Positions 20,101 to 29,308 of a DNA stretch of 64,000 bases are shown in pieces. A model generated the notes under the pieces. It was not told where the DNA came from and did no database searches. It worked only from the letters and a program-made list of their open reading frames with translations. Position numbers and translations under genes: made by a program. Source of the stretch: a virus; IMG/VR virus record IMGVR_UViG_3300032291_002681, positions 1-64,000 of that record. The stretch is one strand, 5' to 3'. How positions within the stretch are numbered: the first letter of the stretch is position 1; the number at the start of each line of letters is the position of its first letter.

Positions 20101-23100
20101 TCAATTCAGATTTATTGGATGGACAAGAAGGCACTTACTATGACCAAAGACAATATACAAGAGCAGATAACTATTTAGGTGGATATTATGTAAGTGGTGG
20201 TAGTGAAAAACCAAACAACTCTATATTTGGAGCTGGTAAATTAAAGGTAGCAATGCTTGCCGGTTCTAATCTTGGATTTGGTGGAAGTTGGAACGATGTT
20301 TTATGGATGTCAACTTATAATGGTGGTGATGTAAAACAAAGCTGGGCAATCGTTGGAGATAAATACTCTGATAATGTTTATATAGCTAGACAAGCATACG
20401 ATTCTGCAACTTGGGGTACTGGTTATAAATTATGGCATACTGGAAACGATGGAGCTGGTACTGGATTAGATGCGGATTTATGGGATGGTTATCAATTTTC
20501 AGACTATCTAAATCAAGCAGTTCGTACAACCGATTCTCCAACATTTGCTTCAATAAATACTGGACCTGGATTTACGGAAGTTCATCTAATGAATCAAAAT
20601 ATCCGTACATCTGATAGTGTATCATTTACAGGATTAAATATTACAGGTGGTGGCGTAGCTCAATTCTATACATCAGCTGGTAGTTTACGAGGATATATTC
20701 AAGCAACCGATACTGATGATAACCATTTAATTATAGCAACTTCAGGTGGTGAAGATATTGTATTCAGAGATGGTGGTTTAGCGGGAGACCGTAATATGGT
20801 TATTAGAGGAAATGCTACTGTGGAAGCATACGGTGATTTTAGAGCACCAATATTCTATGATTCTGCAAATACTGCATATCAATTAGACCTTAATGATTAT
20901 TCAAGATTCAATAGATTAGTATTAGACCAATCCCGAATCAATACCAGCAGATATCCAGTAGGACATTACACACCTGGTGAAACTGTATTTGAATTTGATA
21001 CTGCTTGGACAAATGACCAATTGCAAGCTTACTTTAACAATGGTAATGTAACTTGGGTAAATGATTCAACTTCACCTGGAGGATATGCAATTCAAATAGT
21101 TGGTAATGTGAATGTTGGTGGAGAATATGGTAGTGGATTTCCATATATTCCGGTTGACCAGGATGATATATTCTACATGGAATGTTGGATTAGGAGTACA
21201 GCTGGTTCAAATGGACACTATATGGGTTCTATTGATTATAATAGTGGATTTAGTTCATTAGGTGGTAATCCTGGTTCGTTTGGGTATTGGACAATGAGTA
21301 ATACTTTTCCAGGAGCTTCTTGGACAAAGGTAAGCGGATATATTAGTGGATTTGGAAACTCGGTAGGTCAATTTAGACCAGGAACTAAATTTTGGACTCC
21401 ACAAGCATTATTTAATTATACTGGTGGTGGAACTTCTTATATTAGTGGTTGGAAAGTAATCAAAGTATCCTATTCAGGAAATAGAACATTTAGAGGTTCA
21501 ATAACTGCAAACATTTATTACGGTACTAATACTAATTATTATGTAGACCCGGATGGAACATCTCTAATGGGTGGTTTAACATTGGAAAGTAATGTTGCAA
21601 CTGGTAGAGCATCTTATGGTTCATCAACGGCAAACCTTGTTTTATTGGCAAGTAGTACATACGGTAGAGCAACTATTGATTTTAGAAGTGGTGTAAACTA
21701 TCCATCGGATGGTGCACAAATTTATTATGAAACTGCAACAAATGGTGTAAGTGGTGAAACTTCTAGATTAGTTATCAGAACTGAAAACGATGCGGATGAT
21801 ACAATCCTTATTAGAGGTGGTTTTGTGGAGGTAAACAGCACTACGGTAGATGGTGGAAGTACAAACCCTGGATTTAGAGTATTATACAATGGTAACGCTA
21901 GAATGTACACTTATAGTGATAATACAACGGAATTTGGTTCATTTAGAGCACCAATATTCTATGATTCTAATGATACCGGATATAGATTTCATGGAGATGG
22001 TTTATCTGTTTTAAACGAATTAACTACGTTTGGTTCGATTGATATGAGAAACAACTATAATACGGGTCAAAATTTAAAACTCAATTTAAATGATGCATCG
22101 GCGTATGGTTTAGTTGATTTCCAACAAAATGGTTCACATAAAGGATTCTTTGGGTTAGGTGGTTCATCTCAGTCATTTGGTTCTTATGCAGCTTATGCAG
22201 CCGATGGATTTAGTTGGAATCACGATGGAAGTGGTAGAACAATTATATCATCAAGAACTGCTAGAAGAATCGATTTAAATACCGGTACAGAAGGTAATTC
22301 CAATTTCACAACATTAAGAATGACAAACCAGGATGTTTTTATAACTCCTGATTCCAATACGGGTAATTTCCGTTCACCACTTTTTTATATTCAAAACGAT
22401 ACAACTTACTTATGGAATAGTGATAGAATAGTAGTAAATCAAGTAACATTCCCTTATAGAGAGTGGGATTTTGGTTGGAACGCTCATGGAAATGGAAGTG
22501 GTACACAACCATTATCATTTAGAATGTGGGATAACTATACCCAACCTGGAGCACCATCTTCTTATGGTACGTTGATAGAATATTATGGATTAGTAGGACA
22601 CCAACATGACCAAATGTATTTTAATCAGGGTGAAATAAGACATAGATATGCTTGGTATGGTACTACTGCATGGCAAAGTGGTTGGAGAATTCTTTTACAT
22701 ACTGGAAACTATTCATCTTACGCAATTCCTGTTTCTGGCGGTATAAATATGACCGGTTCTTATGGATTGAATGACCAGAGATTATATTTGAGAACTAATG
22801 GAGATACTAATCACTACATTTGGAATGCAGATGATGATTGGGAAGAATTGGTATTTTATACAGGTACTGGATTTAGAGTAAGAAGTAGTACTGGACAAGT
22901 TCCTGCAACGTTTACAAATGCTGGTATAAACGCATCAAACGTAACGATTGGTGGAGCACAGGTTTGGTACAATAGTGGTAGTTGGTTAGGTGACTTGGCA
23001 TCTTATGGATTTACTAGAGCTTGGGGACTACAAATGAGTGGTGGTGCCGAATTCGTAGTTTTATATAGAGGTGGGCAAGGATATACATTAGTCGATGGTT

Positions 23101-25319
23101 CTTATTACGCTTACGAAGCGGGTGGATTCTATTCATCAAACAACTCAGCAGGAAATACGTTATTAGGATTTAATGCAGATAGTACTTCTTCTGTTAGATT
23201 TAATTCGGCAGTTAGAATTGGTGTTAATAATAACCTTTATTTAGATTACAACTACGGACAATCCGTTGTAGGTGTTTACACATCTACTAGATATCAGGGT
23301 GTATTCTCAATGGGTGATTCATATAAATTACCCATTGATGGTACTAGTGGCGGTAGCTTATATGGTTTAGCTTGGTCACATCCAAACGCTGGAGGACAAG
23401 CATCATTAGGTTTAAATGACCACGGATTGTTGGTAATGAACTATGGTACTACATTTGCAGGAATTTCTTCTAGAATTTGGGCAAGAGACCAAATGAACGC
23501 ACCAATTTACTATGATAGAAATACTGCATTTTATGTGGATGGTGATTCAAACTCAAGATTAAATCACGGAAGATTTGTTGGTTCATCTGGATATTATTCA
23601 TTATTATTAGGTCCTGACACATTAGCAACAAACGGCTCAACCTCAATATATCCCGATGGTGATAGATATGGGTTAGTATTGAACGCACCGTATTATCCAC
23701 ATTTGTATATAAACTCATACGCTGATAATGGTAACACGACACATGGTGGGGTTTTATCATTTATCGGTAATCTTACTTCTGGTGGTTATCGTAAATTCGT
23801 AATGGGTATTGCAAACCGAAATCCAAATGAATTGAGTTTTGGATGGTTTGATAATAACTATAACCCACATTATGGAGTAGGTATTAACTGGTCATACCCT
23901 GCATCCGTTTGGTATGATACCGGACATAACTGGTATGCTAGAGGTTCAATGAGAGCACCAATATTCTATGACCAAGATAATACTGGATACTATGTAAACC
24001 CTAATGGATATAGTGAGTTCGGCACATCAGGGCACGTAATGACAATTACTAAACTTGGAACCGGGCCTAATAGTAGAGCACTGCAAGTAGCAAACAATCA
24101 GGGTGATAACTCTTGGGGTATTGTATCTGAATTTAGAGTAAATGGTGGACCTGGTGGTGATAGACCATCGATTATGTTCTCCAGTGGATTTGATAATAAT
24201 ACTTGGTCTTGTGGATTTGGTTATGCGGATTCTGGATTATTTAGAATTAACTATGACCACGGACATAGAAACCAAAGTTGGGGTACAACTTCGTTTTATA
24301 TTGATAGAGGTGGTAACTCTTACTCAAATGGTAGTTCTAGAGCACCAATATTCTATGACCAAAATGATACGTCTTGGTACGCTGACCCTAATAGTAACTC
24401 AAACTTACAATTTATTGAGTGTAGGAGATATGGTTTCCGTTATCCTGGTGGTGATTCTGGTGTAGGTGCGGAAGCATATAACTTATTCCAAGAAGCTGGT
24501 GGATGGGGTTATCCTTATCCGGATTTAAGAATTGCATATCATACTGGTATTAAATTAGGAGCAAATGCATCGTATGAAGGAACTCGTATATATGATGATT
24601 ACCCGATGGGTACTTTGAGATACCAATTTAATGGTGGAGCTGGATATCAATATCAATATACTTGGACTCAACTTACTGGTCATCATGGTATATATTCTGG
24701 AATAAATGGTGCACACTGGTATCCAAACAACTCAACTTATGGAGCTTGGAGGGCAGATGGTACTAGAAATGGATATGGTGGTATATTAATTGATGTAGGA
24801 AACACACCAGTTCTTATGTTTGATGGCGGTGGTAATGGTGGTATATATTATCAGTCTGGTAGATGGATGTTCTATCACTATTTCCCTTACAACTGCGTGG
24901 GTGTAAACACTTCATCAACATCTCCTTCTTATGGTATGTATGTTAGTAGAGGTATCTACGCTACTGAAAACATTGTAGCATATTCCGATAGACGTGCAAA
25001 AGAAAATATTATAACAATTGATTCTGCATTAGATAAACTACTTCAAATGAGAGGTGTTTACTATAATAGAATTGATGATGAAACTAAAAAGAGACAAATC
25101 GGAGTAATTGCACAGGAAGTTAATGAAATTATTCCTGAAGCTGTAACGTATTGTGATGTTAATGATGAATATGGAGTTGCGTATGGCAACTTAGCAGGTT
25201 TATTTATTGAATCTATTAAAGACCAACAATTGATTATTGATAAGCAAGCTGAAGAAATAAGTTTATTAAAAGAAGAATTACAAAAAATTAAAGATTTTAT
25301 ATTTAATAATAAAGGATAA
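17199..25319 (+). CDS. Giant tail fibre with Gly-Thr-Ser shaft and S74 chaperone
   Basis: 2706 residues. Residues 1-227 contain TGS/SGS fibre repeats. Residues 228-795 are a Gly-Thr-Ser triplet shaft. The long C-terminal part has repeats such as LDADLWDGYQFSDYL, RTSDNVSF, and many copies of RAPIFYDSxDTxYYxDP, a common pattern of phage long fibres. Residues 2596-2706 form a Peptidase_S74 intramolecular chaperone: Ser2596-Asp-Arg-Arg-Ala-Lys2601, then IGVIAQEVNEIIPEAV and a terminal coiled coil. In this family the chaperone trimerises the fibre and then cuts itself off at the serine. The chosen ATG at 17199 is preceded by an out-of-frame ATG at 17195. It is the likely receptor-contacting fibre. 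Confidence 0.9.
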   Translation: MEYLGGNPNGLNQLSSSLVALFVSGSRIANFTSESVNVVGNFTASGIQTNLIVGQTNSPISIRGNAEISGSLAVSSSITASLFRGDGSGLFNLSAGALGDLNQIKSGSATATISPNRGLIINTGVTIDRFLIVTGSGIFKGDVTVAGKITSTELHTTFISSSIIYASGSNKFGDASNDKQEITGSLSVSGSMFVTGDTIPTDNTTNEVLVLNTTTGRISRRFAAATSGTSGTSGTSGTSGTSGTSGTRGTSGTSGTSGTSGTSGTSGSGGTSGTSGTSGTSGTSGTSGTSGTSGTSGTSGTSGTSGTRGTSGTSGTSGTSGTSGTSGSSGTSGTSGTSGTSGQSGTSGSSGTSGTSGTSGTSGQTGTSGTSGTSGTSGTSGSSGTSGSSGTSGVSGSSGTSGVSGSSGTSGISGTSGTSGTSGLSGTNGTSGTSGISGSNGTSGTSGTSGTSGTSGLTGAGGGSGTAGSGGTSGTSGTSGTSGTSGSSGTSGVSGSGGTAGTSGTSGTRGTSGTSGISGSSGTSGTSGTSGTSGASGSAGSSGTSGTSGTSGTRGTSGTSGTSGAQGSSGSAGTSGTSGTSGISGTSGTSGTSGTSGTSGTRGTSGTSGINGTSGTSGTSGVSGSSGTSGTSGTSGTSGTSGTSGTSGTSGTSGTSGSSGTSGTSGTSGTSGTSGVSGSSGTSGTSGTSGTSGTSGTSGSSGTSGSSGTSGVSGSSGTSGTSGTSGTSGTSGTSGTSGTRGTSGTSGTSGTSGTSGSSGTSGTSGSSGTRGTSGTSGTSGTSGTSGTSGSSGSSGLLSLTGTTDNGVITLNGTAPNATVEANLRFDGSTLTVTGDATISGNLTVSGTTTTINTETILLADNIITLNSNFTTGAPTENAGIEVRRGSSSNVSFYWDESTDRWTADNTLSVAGNVVLSGTIDTGIGATEVYLMNQNVRTSDNVSFNRITSTVATGTSPLVVSSTTLVSSLNSDLLDGQEGTYYDQRQYTRADNYLGGYYVSGGSEKPNNSIFGAGKLKVAMLAGSNLGFGGSWNDVLWMSTYNGGDVKQSWAIVGDKYSDNVYIARQAYDSATWGTGYKLWHTGNDGAGTGLDADLWDGYQFSDYLNQAVRTTDSPTFASINTGPGFTEVHLMNQNIRTSDSVSFTGLNITGGGVAQFYTSAGSLRGYIQATDTDDNHLIIATSGGEDIVFRDGGLAGDRNMVIRGNATVEAYGDFRAPIFYDSANTAYQLDLNDYSRFNRLVLDQSRINTSRYPVGHYTPGETVFEFDTAWTNDQLQAYFNNGNVTWVNDSTSPGGYAIQIVGNVNVGGEYGSGFPYIPVDQDDIFYMECWIRSTAGSNGHYMGSIDYNSGFSSLGGNPGSFGYWTMSNTFPGASWTKVSGYISGFGNSVGQFRPGTKFWTPQALFNYTGGGTSYISGWKVIKVSYSGNRTFRGSITANIYYGTNTNYYVDPDGTSLMGGLTLESNVATGRASYGSSTANLVLLASSTYGRATIDFRSGVNYPSDGAQIYYETATNGVSGETSRLVIRTENDADDTILIRGGFVEVNSTTVDGGSTNPGFRVLYNGNARMYTYSDNTTEFGSFRAPIFYDSNDTGYRFHGDGLSVLNELTTFGSIDMRNNYNTGQNLKLNLNDASAYGLVDFQQNGSHKGFFGLGGSSQSFGSYAAYAADGFSWNHDGSGRTIISSRTARRIDLNTGTEGNSNFTTLRMTNQDVFITPDSNTGNFRSPLFYIQNDTTYLWNSDRIVVNQVTFPYREWDFGWNAHGNGSGTQPLSFRMWDNYTQPGAPSSYGTLIEYYGLVGHQHDQMYFNQGEIRHRYAWYGTTAWQSGWRILLHTGNYSSYAIPVSGGINMTGSYGLNDQRLYLRTNGDTNHYIWNADDDWEELVFYTGTGFRVRSSTGQVPATFTNAGINASNVTIGGAQVWYNSGSWLGDLASYGFTRAWGLQMSGGAEFVVLYRGGQGYTLVDGSYYAYEAGGFYSSNNSAGNTLLGFNADSTSSVRFNSAVRIGVNNNLYLDYNYGQSVVGVYTSTRYQGVFSMGDSYKLPIDGTSGGSLYGLAWSHPNAGGQASLGLNDHGLLVMNYGTTFAGISSRIWARDQMNAPIYYDRNTAFYVDGDSNSRLNHGRFVGSSGYYSLLLGPDTLATNGSTSIYPDGDRYGLVLNAPYYPHLYINSYADNGNTTHGGVLSFIGNLTSGGYRKFVMGIANRNPNELSFGWFDNNYNPHYGVGINWSYPASVWYDTGHNWYARGSMRAPIFYDQDNTGYYVNPNGYSEFGTSGHVMTITKLGTGPNSRALQVANNQGDNSWGIVSEFRVNGGPGGDRPSIMFSSGFDNNTWSCGFGYADSGLFRINYDHGHRNQSWGTTSFYIDRGGNSYSNGSSRAPIFYDQNDTSWYADPNSNSNLQFIECRRYGFRYPGGDSGVGAEAYNLFQEAGGWGYPYPDLRIAYHTGIKLGANASYEGTRIYDDYPMGTLRYQFNGGAGYQYQYTWTQLTGHHGIYSGINGAHWYPNNSTYGAWRADGTRNGYGGILIDVGNTPVLMFDGGGNGGIYYQSGRWMFYHYFPYNCVGVNTSSTSPSYGMYVSRGIYATENIVAYSDRRAKENIITIDSALDKLLQMRGVYYNRIDDETKKRQIGVIAQEVNEIIPEAVTYCDVNDEYGVAYGNLAGLFIESIKDQQLIIDKQAEEISLLKEELQKIKDFIFNNKG
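17880..19583 (+). repeat. Gly-Thr-Ser triplet repeat tract, fibre 2
   Basis: About 568 residues of Gly-x-y triplets, mostly GTS, encoded by mixed synonymous codons. It is purer than the tract in fibre 1 and lacks the GLDGTYFG interruptions. Confidence 0.95.
24984..25316 (+). other. Peptidase_S74 intramolecular chaperone domain (coding segment)
   Basis: Begins at the Ser-Asp-Arg-Arg-Ala-Lys motif (Ser2596, Lys2601) and ends with the heptad-like helix of the last 35 residues. The expected self-cleavage is just before Ser2596. Confidence 0.85.
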
Positions 25320-25322
25320 ATT

Positions 25323-25754
25323 ATGGCACTTATAAGAGATTACGAATTACCAGGAACCGGATTAACTGTACCGAATGCGTATCATGTGGTTACAACCGTA
25401 AAAATTGATAAACGAGCAGCAGATATACCTGCACCGTATGACCCAACTAGACCAAATTTAGTAACGTTTGGGGCAAATCAAATAGGAAAAGAAGTTTATT
25501 GGAAAGCTGGATATGTTGCTGAAATAGCAGTTACGGTTTGGAAAGATAAAGCTGCTAGAGAATCTGATAGTAGACCAATAGGATTTGTAGGAACTAATCC
25601 GGCGGATAATCCACATGGTGTAAGTATTGGTACAGCTGGTATGGACCATCATTGTCGCTTCTTTTTGGAAGTACCATCGGAATATAGTGATTTACAACAA
25701 GCATATAGACATCTTTTAACTACTGACTATTATAGTGGTTCGTTGGAAGATTAA
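25323..25754 (+). CDS. Hypothetical virion protein
   Basis: 143 residues, no signal peptide or membrane segment. It begins MALIRDYELPGTGLTVPNAYHVVTTVKIDKR and ends with an acidic tail (YSGSLED). The mix of beta-type sequence and location 3 nt after the fibre stop, before the sheath gene, suggests a virion component. I do not recognise a named family. Confidence 0.6.
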   Translation: MALIRDYELPGTGLTVPNAYHVVTTVKIDKRAADIPAPYDPTRPNLVTFGANQIGKEVYWKAGYVAEIAVTVWKDKAARESDSRPIGFVGTNPADNPHGVSIGTAGMDHHCRFFLEVPSEYSDLQQAYRHLLTTDYYSGSLED

Positions 25755-25767
25755 AATAAAAAAAAAT

Positions 25768-25777
25768 AATATTTATT
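25768..25777 (+). promoter_or_regulatory. Candidate late promoter motif
   Basis: AATATTTATT, 16 nt before the ATG at 25794, in a 39-nt AT-only gap. Confidence 0.4.
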
Positions 25778-25793
25778 ACTAAATAAACAAATT

Positions 25794-26195
25794 ATGGGAT
25801 TAACATACGAATGGAAATTAACAGGTCTTAAAAAACAAAATACATCAACTTTAACTGATGTTATAGTTGGTACACAGTGGAAAGTTACTGGTACTGATGA
25901 AGATGGAAATCAAGGTACATTCACCGGAGCAACTCCATTTTCACATCAAGATTTAAATGGTGATGGATTTGTTGATTATAGAGATTTAACCGAAGAATTG
26001 GTAATAGGATGGATTACAAATTATGTAAGTGGCTCTAATATTAGTACAAATTATATGAATCATATTGACCAACAAATACAAAAACAAATAGATAGTGTTA
26101 AATTTGTATCATTAGATGTAAGTGAAATGGATTTACCGTGGTCACCAACATCTGGTAGTGCAACATTACCGGCCGCTGATAGAGCACCTGTTTAA
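25794..26195 (+). CDS. Conserved phage virion protein with an EF-hand-like loop
   Basis: 133 residues. The pattern YEWKLTGLKK, then VTGTDEDGNQGTFTGATPF, then LTEELVIGWI is one I associate with a small protein of T4-like phages near fibre or tail genes, of unknown function. Residues 53-64 read D-L-N-G-D-G-F-V-D-Y-R-D, with Asp53, Asn55, Asp57, Asp61 and Asp64 in the positions of a dockerin-type EF-hand calcium loop. Calcium binding is inferred. The gene is followed by a long hairpin before the sheath gene. Confidence 0.65.
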   Translation: MGLTYEWKLTGLKKQNTSTLTDVIVGTQWKVTGTDEDGNQGTFTGATPFSHQDLNGDGFVDYRDLTEELVIGWITNYVSGSNISTNYMNHIDQQIQKQIDSVKFVSLDVSEMDLPWSPTSGSATLPAADRAPV

Positions 26196-26216
26196 AAATA
26201 TAAAATTTTTATTGTT

Positions 26217-26264
26217 AAATATCCAAAGTGCAGATTTATAAACAAATTTGTGTTTTGGATATTT
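26217..26264 (+). other. Long RNA hairpin between late units
   Basis: Positions 26217-26237 pair with 26244-26264 over 21 consecutive base pairs around a 6-nt loop. Four are G-U pairs in the + strand RNA, which would be mismatches in the opposite strand, so the fold fits + strand RNA. It lies 5 nt before the late motif of the sheath gene. It could terminate or stabilise transcripts. Confidence 0.6.
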
Positions 26265-26268
26265 TCTT

Positions 26269-26278
26269 TATATTTATA
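26269..26278 (+). promoter_or_regulatory. Candidate late promoter motif of the sheath gene
   Basis: TATATTTATA, 53 nt before the sheath ATG. The leader is longer than at the other late sites. Confidence 0.5.
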
Positions 26279-26331
26279 TCTGTATTTCATACTAGCAAAT
26301 ACAAACCTAAAATACAAATTGAAGAAATAAA

Positions 26332-28647
26332 ATGGCAGAAAGAATCGTATCACCTGGCGTATTCACAAGAGAAAATGACCTATCCTTCTTAGCGCAAGGA
26401 ATTGGTGAAATTGGAGCAGCATTTATAGGACCTTTTAAACAAGGACCTGCATTCGTTCCTACTATTGTTAGAACGCAATCAGAGTTTGAAGAAATCTTCG
26501 GAACTCCTGATGGAACTTATTATACTGAACACGCAGTACAAAACTATTTAAGAGAAGCTGGAACTGCTACCATCGTAAGAGTTGGTGGTATTGGTGGTTA
26601 CACCCAAGTTGCACCTTTAGGTATTTTTGCATCTGGTTCATCCGCTTCAATCGGAACTAAACTTGTTGGAGTATTATACTCAACCGCTAATGGTGATGAG
26701 GGTGTTGGATTTGCAACATCATCGATAGTTAGTAACGATGCAACCGATGGTTCATTTGTAATCAACAATTTGACGGTTGCTACAAACGTATCGGCATCAA
26801 TCTTACCAACAGCTACTAATGATTTAGCAGATGTATTTGGTGAATCTCCATTTGGAGCTAAAGTTGCTTATACATACACTTACTTTGAAAACATTGCAGC
26901 TTTATATACTGGTTCTCTTGGAAATAATATTGTAGTATCTACTGACCCACTACCAAATCAAGTTTATGGTGATGTTAAAACGGCAGAAACTCCTTTTGTT
27001 AAATCTCAATTAATTAGTGGTGAAAGATATGACCTTTTTAAATTTGTAACTTTAGGACATGGTACAACATATAATACTAAATTTAAAGTTGGTATTTCAA
27101 ACGTAAAAGCAGCTGGTGAAGATGGTTCAACTGATTACTCTACATTTACTGTAACAATTCGTTCATTTGGTGATACTGATAAGAGAAAGAGTGTTATTGA
27201 AACATTTAATAATGTAAACTTAGACCCTGCTTCTCCTAACTATATCGCTAAGAGAATTGGTGATAGATACAATGAAATTGAATCTTCTGGTAAAATAACA
27301 GAATATGGTGATTATGCAAATAGGTCAAAATTTGTAAGAGTTGAAATGGCTGAAAATAGTGTTGGAAATCCAATTTCAGCAGCACCATTTGGACATGGAG
27401 CATATACAAACCCAATTAGAGCAACAAATGATTCAGAAGCACAACAAATACCAGCAGTAGTATATCAAACTGGTTCAATAGCTAACACATCATCATCTCC
27501 AATCTATTTTAGTGGATTTGATTTTGAAACAGCTGGTGTAGCAGATGATAATAAACAATATTTAAAACCAATTCCTGAAAGTGCACAAATTGGAGCAAAC
27601 GTAACATTTGCGTTTGATTCTCAATTAGCATTTCAAATGACTGGTTCAACTTCATCTGATATGGTTAAAAGACAATTCGTTCTTGCATTCCAAGAAGGAT
27701 TTGATGGTTTAAATCCAACGATAAAGGCTAACATAAGCACACCAATAACAGCAGCAAACACACAAGGATTTAATTGTGCTACTGCAGCTTCTAATGGTTC
27801 AATCGCATATACAAAAGCAATCAACGCTATTTCAAATGCAGATGAATATGATATTAACTTAGTTGTAACTCCTGGTATTATTCGTTCTGAACACCCAACT
27901 ATTACTAATAGAGTAATTGATATGGTTGAAGATAGACAAGATTGTTTCTATATCGCTGATTTTGTGAATGTAGGTGCATCTATAACCGAAGCAACTGAAA
28001 AAGCAAACGAAGTAGATTCTAACTATGTAGCAACTTACTACCCTTGGATTAAGACGGTAGATGCTAACACAAATAAATTAATACCCGTTCCACCATCAGT
28101 ATTGATGCCGGCTGTATTCGCTGCAAACGATAGATTGGCAGCAGAATGGTTCGCACCTGCTGGTTTGAATAGAGGTGGTATTATTGGAGCAGTTAGTGTA
28201 TTGAATAGATTAACACACTCTGAAAGAGATACATTATATGAGAACAAAGTAAATCCAATCGCAGCATTCCCTGGACAAGGTATTGTGGCATTTGGACAGA
28301 AGACATTGCAAGATAGAGCATCTGCATTAGATAGAATCAACGTAAGAAGATTACTTATCACTGTTAAGAAGTTCATCGCATCTACTTCTCGTTTCTTAGT
28401 GTTCGAACAAAACACAGCAACAACTAGAGCACGATTCTTAAACACTGTAAACCCTTATTTAGAGGCAATCCAACAAAGACAAGGTTTATACGCATTCAGA
28501 GTTGTGATGGATGAAACTAACAATACACCTGATGTAATTGATAGAAATATTATGGCTGGACAAATTTTCTTACAACCGGCTAAGACAGCGGAATTCATCG
28601 TAGTGGATTTCAATATCTTACCAACTGGAGCAAGTTTTAACGCATAA
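26332..28647 (+). CDS. Contractile tail sheath protein, gp18-like
   Basis: 771 residues. The N-terminus (VSPGVFTRENDLSF, then IGAAFIGPFKQGPAFVP) and the C-terminal region (INVRRLLITVKKFI, FLNTVNPYLEAIQQRQGLYAF, then VDFNILPTGASF) are diagnostic of the T4-type sheath family. T4 gp18 is 659 residues, so this one has about 110 extra, probably in the outer domain in the middle. The subunits form the contractile sheath around the tail tube. The tube protein follows directly, as in other contractile tails. Confidence 0.95.
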   Translation: MAERIVSPGVFTRENDLSFLAQGIGEIGAAFIGPFKQGPAFVPTIVRTQSEFEEIFGTPDGTYYTEHAVQNYLREAGTATIVRVGGIGGYTQVAPLGIFASGSSASIGTKLVGVLYSTANGDEGVGFATSSIVSNDATDGSFVINNLTVATNVSASILPTATNDLADVFGESPFGAKVAYTYTYFENIAALYTGSLGNNIVVSTDPLPNQVYGDVKTAETPFVKSQLISGERYDLFKFVTLGHGTTYNTKFKVGISNVKAAGEDGSTDYSTFTVTIRSFGDTDKRKSVIETFNNVNLDPASPNYIAKRIGDRYNEIESSGKITEYGDYANRSKFVRVEMAENSVGNPISAAPFGHGAYTNPIRATNDSEAQQIPAVVYQTGSIANTSSSPIYFSGFDFETAGVADDNKQYLKPIPESAQIGANVTFAFDSQLAFQMTGSTSSDMVKRQFVLAFQEGFDGLNPTIKANISTPITAANTQGFNCATAASNGSIAYTKAINAISNADEYDINLVVTPGIIRSEHPTITNRVIDMVEDRQDCFYIADFVNVGASITEATEKANEVDSNYVATYYPWIKTVDANTNKLIPVPPSVLMPAVFAANDRLAAEWFAPAGLNRGGIIGAVSVLNRLTHSERDTLYENKVNPIAAFPGQGIVAFGQKTLQDRASALDRINVRRLLITVKKFIASTSRFLVFEQNTATTRARFLNTVNPYLEAIQQRQGLYAFRVVMDETNNTPDVIDRNIMAGQIFLQPAKTAEFIVVDFNILPTGASFNA

Positions 28648-28666
28648 TACAAAAAACAACAAAGTA

Positions 28667-28676
28667 GATATTTATT
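28667..28676 (+). promoter_or_regulatory. Candidate late promoter motif of the tube gene
   Basis: GATATTTATT, 23 nt before the ATG of the tube gene. The gene also has an AAGGA sequence 7 nt before the ATG, a rare Shine-Dalgarno-like site here. Confidence 0.4.
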
Positions 28677-28699
28677 AATATAATAAAAAGGATAATAAA

Positions 28700-29188
28700 A
28701 TGGCAGAAATACTAGAGTTTGATAAGATGTTCTATACGAACTTCGAACCTAAGATGAAAAATAGATATGTGATGGAAATCGATGGAATTCCTTCATATAT
28801 GGTTAAAGCGGCAGCTAGACCTTCAATTAACTTTGAACCAATTGTGTTAGACCACATCAACATTAAAAGAAAGTTACAAGGTAAGGGTGAGTGGCAGGAT
28901 ATAACTGTAACATTGTATGACCCAATTGTTCCATCTGGAGCACAAGCGGTAATGGAATGGGTACGTTTAGGACACGAATCAATTACCGGTAGACGTGGAT
29001 ACGCAGATTTCTATAAAAAAGATATAGATTTCTATATGTTAGGACCTGTTGGAGATAAAATTGAACAATGGAAACTAAAAGGAGCATTTATTGTAAGTGC
29101 AAACTTTGGTGATGTTTCATTCGATTCAAACGAACCAGCAACTATTGAATTATCTTTGGCTTACGATTACGCAATCTTAGAATTCTAA
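28700..29188 (+). CDS. Tail tube protein, gp19-like
   Basis: 162 residues, the usual length for T4 gp19. The sequence KNRYVMEIDGIPSYMVKAAARPSI, then WQDITVTLYDPIVPSGAQAVMEW and the ending ANFGDVSFDSNEPATIELSLAYDYAIL are typical of the T4-type tube family. It forms the inner tube of the tail. It follows the sheath and is closed off by a strong terminator, so it can be made in high amount. Confidence 0.93.
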   Translation: MAEILEFDKMFYTNFEPKMKNRYVMEIDGIPSYMVKAAARPSINFEPIVLDHINIKRKLQGKGEWQDITVTLYDPIVPSGAQAVMEWVRLGHESITGRRGYADFYKKDIDFYMLGPVGDKIEQWKLKGAFIVSANFGDVSFDSNEPATIELSLAYDYAILEF

Positions 29189-29219
29189 AAAATATTCCTT
29201 ACGGAAGCTACCGAAGGAC

Positions 29220-29250
29220 AACCCTCATCAGAAATGGTGGGGGTTTTTTT
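29220..29250 (+). terminator. Intrinsic terminator after the tube gene
   Basis: CCCTCATCA at 29222-29230 pairs with TGGTGGGGG at 29235-29243 around a GAAA tetraloop, followed by seven T. Two additional A-T pairs extend the base. Confidence 0.85.
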
Positions 29251-29272
29251 ATTTTCAAAAATTTTAATTTAA

Positions 29273-29282
29273 TGTATTTATA
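29273..29282 (+). promoter_or_regulatory. Candidate late promoter motif
   Basis: TGTATTTATA, 26 nt before the ATG at 29309 and directly after the terminator. Confidence 0.45.
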
Positions 29283-29308
29283 TATACAAACTAAAAAAGT
29301 ATAAAGTT

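Noticed and set aside
1-26195. A diversity-generating retroelement targeting the fibres
   Set aside because: No reverse transcriptase gene and no template/variable repeat pair is seen in the window.
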